The notes under the pieces were generated by a model. That model saw nothing but the letters and a program-made list of their open reading frames with translations, ran no database searches and was not told the DNA's origin. From Ephydatia muelleri (Eukaryota; Porifera; Demospongiae; Spongillida; Spongillidae): a DNA stretch of 64,000 bases. Shown here in pieces: positions 59,992-64,000 of this stretch (position 1 is its first letter; each line of letters opens with the position of its first letter). The stretch is taken from NCBI GenBank assembly GCA_013339895.1, contig JABACO010000006.1:11498933-11562932 (forward strand). Direction: 5' to 3'. A program made the translations under genes and the position numbers.

Positions 59992-62189
59992 CACACACTC
60001 ACTCATGCAGGCCTATATGGGATCGTTTCCGCGAAAAGAGACCTATAGCGCATGCATTATAAAATCTCCAATAGAAATTTTAGGGTATGAATGGCTAATT
60101 AAAAATTCAGAACCCTACAACTCCATGACAGCTACTCCGATTCTCAGTGCATAAGAAGCAATGTGCAGAGGACATTTCAGACTTCTGGAATATAAAGGTC
60201 TCTTTTCGCGAAAACGATCCCATATATTAATTGTAACGAGCTGCATGATGCATGTGTTGGTTATATAGTATGCACCCTGTTATCAGGAAGGGTGGGTTTC
60301 ACTTTCAGGCGCTGGAAACGTTCAAGCAGGAGCAATTGGTTGAAACGCAGTCCGAGAAATCAGACCATCTCCCGGCCCTAAGCGACCGCTCTCACGTGAC
60401 GCCTGACGACCACCCAAAGTACGAAATCCTGGTGACGCGCAAGTTCGAACTGACCGAGCTCTGCCAGGTCTTCGTGGGGCGCTGGTTCAAGGTGTTCTAC
60501 CTCCTCGTCGTCATCACAGCCTCGTTCATCGTCCTCTGGACGTACAGCACAGTGGCAGGTTCGGCCTGGTCGACGAACCTCCCGCTCAACTTTGGACCCC
60601 TGCGGATGTGCACGGAGGAGGAGTTTCAGGACAACATCTACCCGAAGGGGAGTGGCTGCCTTGCCGCCTACAGGTTCTGCGTGTTCCTCTTCGCCGTGGT
60701 AGTGCTCCCGCTATCTCTCCTCGACCTAAAGAACGTTGGCGTCATTCAGACCATATTCGGGGGTCTCAGATTTGCCATTATCGGCGCCATGGTTCTGTAC
60801 GCCTTGTTCAATCTTGGAATAGGCGGGCTTCAAGGGGGAGTCCCGCTCTCTGCAAACGGCACCGAGTCCAACCTGACCGGAAATGTCCTCAGCGATTTTG
60901 TTTATGGTTTCAGCTTCACCGGATGGCTCTCCGCCATAGCTTTGTTCACCTCCGCTCTCATCATCCACCCGGGACTATCGACGCTCACCCATCCGATAAA
61001 AAACAAGAAGCCGCTTGGTTGGTTTGTGCTGTCGATCTACGGCACCGTAGCCGTGTTCTACGTCCTCATGGGAGTCATACTCACCCTGTGGTTTGGGAGT
61101 GACGTTAATTCTACTATTACCTTGAACTGGGTGAGAACCAATAAGAACGCACATCCATTTAACCATGTCCTAACCATACACTATTAGATATTAAATGCGT
61201 CGGGAATTAAAAGTTATAAGTTACTGTAGATAGTATTGCATCAGAAGTTCTTAAGTGCCGGTGGTATGCAGCTGGCTGTGTTGTCAGCAGAATGCATCAC
61301 TATGCTAACAACGCCGCTGTATTTATATAGGCATGAAAAAAGTCGTGCATGACAGAGGACCCTTGGCATTTTACTTTATCTATATACGTTTATTTCATGC
61401 ATGAACATATATACACGCGCATACAATAATTGAGATATAAAGCCTCCTGCATCCGCTTGCACCAAACTCGTATAGAAAGGTGCTATACTTAAGGTGACGT
61501 AATGTGTGCACGCGATGAACTGTTCGTGGCTCCCTGTACATGCATGCTCACATAACACCCTATCTATGCAGGTACCGTCAACGAAATCTGATCATTCGGT
61601 CGCCATTCGAGTCCTTTCCTATTTTATCATTTTGGTCCCCTCCATCATCTCCGCATATCCGCTGGTGGTGTACTTCACGTCGAATAACATCTACCTGGTA
61701 CTGATGGGCAAAGACACGTCACAGAAGACCTCCACACGTGAGTGGGTGGTCCTCGTCCTCATCAAGGCCATCTTCGGCGTCCTGCCTCTCATTGTCGCTC
61801 TCTTTGTCTCAAATCTCATTTTCATCCTCAAATATGCCGGCTTGGTGGCCTTCCTAACATCGGCCCTCTTCCCCGGAGTCCTCCAGTTGACATCGCAACG
61901 GAAGTGCGCCAAAGTGTTCGGAGGTAAGCGAGAAGGCGTCGCCGATTCACAACCAACACCCAGTACGGGGCTAGAGATGGACACCATTAAGAGAGAAGAG
62001 GGAGCTCCTCTTATGGAAGGTGAAAAGGCGGACGGTGAGAAGGAGGCATCCCGAATGAGAAAGGATGCTGTGTACACGACACCGTACTCGTTACCTGTGT
62101 TGAGCCACCCTATTGCTGCAATTGTGCAACTTGCAGTGGCTGGTGTGTTGTTTGTAGCGGCCTGCGCCAGTATCGCCTATAGGAAGTAG
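59406..62189 (+). CDS. AAAP-family (SLC36/SLC38-like) amino-acid transporter, three exons
   Basis: Exons 59406-59648, 60309-61130 and 61572-62189 join with complete codons to 560 residues. About eleven hydrophobic helices are visible. TM1 contains [20 protein letters not shown], matching the unwound, glycine-rich first helix of AAAP transporters (N-x-x-x-G-x-G-x-L-x-x-P). A long acidic loop follows TM2 ([21 protein letters not shown]). An extracellular loop after a later helix carries N-glycosylation sites ([12 protein letters not shown]). A cytoplasmic tail of about 60 residues rich in K/E precedes a last helix ([20 protein letters not shown]). The substrate is unknown. Intron 1 is filled with CA repeats and a MITE. 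Confidence 0.85.
59811..60000. repeat. (CA)n microsatellite in the transporter intron 1
   Basis: About 190 bp of CA-rich repeat with CG interruptions, ending in a pure (CA) tract at about 59934-59989. All long frames across it on both strands are artefacts. Confidence 0.97.
60014..60226 (+). mobile_element. MITE in transporter intron 1
   Basis: Terminal inverted repeats of about 32 bp: TATATGGGATCGTTTCCGCG then AAAAGAGACCT, mirrored by AGGTCTCTTTTCGCG then AAAACGATCCCATATA. 213 bp, non-coding. Same family as 51671-51916. Confidence 0.85.
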
Positions 62190-63224
62190 AAATGAACGCA
62201 GTCCACTGGTGCGCTGTGTCCGTTAATTGGTGTGATCAATACGCGTGCATACACATGTACATTTACAGCTCAGTTTTAGTGCATGGCATTTTCCAAGTTT
62301 GCTGCTATTGATGTGAAGATCAGTTTGGCATTTTTAAAAATTGCATGTAAATTATACGCACTTGGACAAGCATGCATTTTACTGGTGTGTAGCCTAGCAA
62401 ATGTCTCCTTTAGTTTGATTTATACTTAATGACCTACTCGGGTATATGATACGAGAACAGATGATACGCCACCTATTCCTGTTACCCTCACAAGATATTT
62501 GGCAGAATCTGGCTTGACCCCGCCCCCTGAGAGGGTGTGTTGCGTGTAATATAATGAGACACGCCCCCATCCCAGATAATCACACCACAATAAGTCTAAC
62601 TAATGCGCGTGGACTTATCGTGATGGAAAAAGAAATTCTGGCTTGTTCGCTGCTAGCACGATGCTCGAATGAGCTACCACCCCGACGCGCATGCGTCAGA
62701 CAGGCGACCGTCAATGGGTGGGTGCCTCGCATCTCGCTGCATTAACTAACGTTCAGCTATCATTAAACTCTAATTAAACCTACTTAACCGATGAACCGGT
62801 GGGTGGGCGGGGGGGGGCACGTGTTATATTGCGGCACGTGAGCCTTATATAATGTATAGGCAATGTATACATGTAATTATGCAGTGTTGTGTGATGTCTT
62901 AACAACCAAATGTCATAATGGCAAAAAGGACGACACGAAAAACCCAACAACCTGTTCCTATTAATGCATACTCCCCATCGTACACTGCGCATGCGCACAT
63001 ATACCTAACATGTTGGTTCCAATTACATGACCTTTTGAAAGGTAGGGCTAGCTGTGTTGTTTGATTACGTTGATATTAACGCGAGCTTATACAGTTGTAC
63101 AAACAAATAGCCATATTTGACCGCACCTGTCAAAGTGACAGATCGCCATAACCCCAAGGTCAGCTAGAACCAGATCGAGAGGAAATGCTACTCATCATCG
63201 ACATCTGTTAGGCGAAGATACGAT
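62190..63224. other. Intergenic region
   Basis: It contains the 3' flank of the transporter, a G run at 62808-62817 and CG-rich patches. No supported gene. Short plus frame 62554-62745 is unrecognised. Confidence 0.45.
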
Positions 63225-64000
63225 ATGGATAATTCAACGCAAGTGACGAACGTGATCATCTTCTACGTGATTAACACAACGTCTGTGCTCGCTTGCATTC
63301 TGGCAGCCATCTTAGTTGCCGCTCTTCAATTGTACAAAAAGGTCGTCTACCGGTTGGCCCTCTACCAGGTGCTATCCTCGCTGGCCCTAGCGTCGCTGGA
63401 AATGTTTCAATCCATATATGTCAACTACAGCGAGAACCCAGCGGCGTACGATAAAGTGTGCGCCGCTTTCGGATGGTTGGTGTATTACTCTCAATGGTCA
63501 AAGCTACTCTTTACTGGATGGGTAACCCTTCATGTCTTCTGTTTCGGAGCGTTCCAAAAGGACTTGAGGAGGCTGGAGGTATTGTACGTCGCGACATCCT
63601 TGCTCGTGCCCATCCTCATCGCCTCCGTGCCGTTGATCACCAACTCCTACAGGATCGTGTATACGACCGCAAGGCATTACGTGTGCTACATTTTGGATGC
63701 GGAGCCTGGAAGCAACGCCGCGCTCATAGAAAGATTTGTACTCTGGGACTGCCCCGCTTTAATCATCCTCTTTGCGTCATCCGTAGCCATGGGTGCCATG
63801 GTGATAAAACTGATATATGTGTGTTTCAGATCGAAAAGCGAGCAATATAGAAAAGCTATTAAACAGTTCCTTCCTTTAGCTACGTTCCCTATTCTCTTCT
63901 TTGTTTTTATAATTCCCGGACTCGTATTTGACATCCATTTCGCTGTGAACCCAACTTTGGACACTGCATTGTCGTCTGCTGCTTTAGTGTCCATATCTCT
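63225..64000 (+). CDS. 7TM receptor-like protein, 5' part (runs off the window)
   Basis: The frame starts at ATG 63225 (MDNSTQVTNVIIFYVI) and stays open to the window end, 258 codons. A short extracellular start with N-linked glycosylation sites (NST, INTTS) is followed by at least six hydrophobic helices: ACILAAILVAALQLY, LALYQVLSSLALASLEMF, LLFTGWVTLHVFCFGAF, VLYVATSLLVPILIASVPLI, ALIILFASSVAMGAMVIKL and PILFFVFIIPGLVFDI. A conserved-type cysteine lies before helix 3 (DKVCAAFGW) and another in the second outer loop (HYVCYI), suggesting the usual GPCR disulfide. There is no DRY or NPxxY so far. The pattern is more like secretin/cAMP-receptor-type orphan receptors than rhodopsin class. No intron is needed within the window. 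Confidence 0.75.
   Translation, partial: MDNSTQVTNVIIFYVINTTSVLACILAAILVAALQLYKKVVYRLALYQVLSSLALASLEMFQSIYVNYSENPAAYDKVCAAFGWLVYYSQWSKLLFTGWVTLHVFCFGAFQKDLRRLEVLYVATSLLVPILIASVPLITNSYRIVYTTARHYVCYILDAEPGSNAALIERFVLWDCPALIILFASSVAMGAMVIKLIYVCFRSKSEQYRKAIKQFLPLATFPILFFVFIIPGLVFDIHFAVNPTLDTALSSAALVSIS

Noticed and set aside
59742..60154. Several long Cys/Val or His/Thr frames
   Set aside because: Translations of the CA microsatellite inside an intron.
60608..61102. 164-codon plus frame within the amino-acid transporter exon
   Set aside because: Shadow frame; the overlapping frame has the TM pattern and fits the splice sites.

Overview
The window reads as nuclear DNA of an early-branching animal, most likely a sponge. 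Genes have many short exons with GT-AG introns, there is a eukaryotic tRNA-Asn, and the gene families are animal ones: GABA-B-type receptors, a TRAF, an actin, SLC15 and amino-acid transporters, and a 7TM receptor. Tandem expansion of GABA-B-like receptors is known in sponges, so the sponge call is an inference. All exon models below were built by hand from splice sites and reading phase.

Layout. At 0.2-0.5 kb lie an actin 3'-end pseudogene and a tRNA-Asn. At 0.9-9.8 kb (minus) is GABA-B-like receptor 1, with 17 exons and 840 residues; one intron carries a 2.76-kb near-perfect palindrome. At 10-23 kb is a transposon graveyard. It holds a degenerate protease-like ORF, two MITE copies, a LINE remnant, and an intron-containing integrase gene split by a Ty3/Gypsy-type LTR element. 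That LTR element is itself invaded by an 800-bp palindromic MITE and by three tiny palindromic inserts. At 23.8-33.4 kb (minus) is receptor 2, with 17 exons and 918 residues. Its intron phases match those of receptor 1 exactly, so the two are tandem paralogues. At 33.4-37.2 kb is gene-poor, minisatellite-rich sequence. At 37.2-40.5 kb an actin-like gene (minus) and a TRAF-like gene (plus) are arranged head to head. A hAT-type element with a perfect 8-bp target duplication sits between the actin gene's likely original start codon and its body.

At 45.3-50.1 kb (minus) is the most interesting region. It is a tandem family of about 75-nt box C/D snoRNA genes, eight intact-looking and two degenerate, lying between short repeated exons of what looks like a snoRNA host gene. 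The host starts with a pyrimidine-rich, TOP-like first exon and is divergent from the SLC15-type transporter at 50.6-54.8 kb.

At 55.2-56.2 kb is a decayed transposon ORF. It is followed on the plus strand by a DEDDh exonuclease (57.8-58.7 kb), an AAAP-family amino-acid transporter (59.4-62.2 kb), and the start of a 7TM receptor running off the window end (63.2-64.0 kb). The host genes do not form an operon. The visible organisation comes from tandem duplication (receptors, snoRNAs), head-to-head promoter pairs, and heavy transposon traffic in introns.
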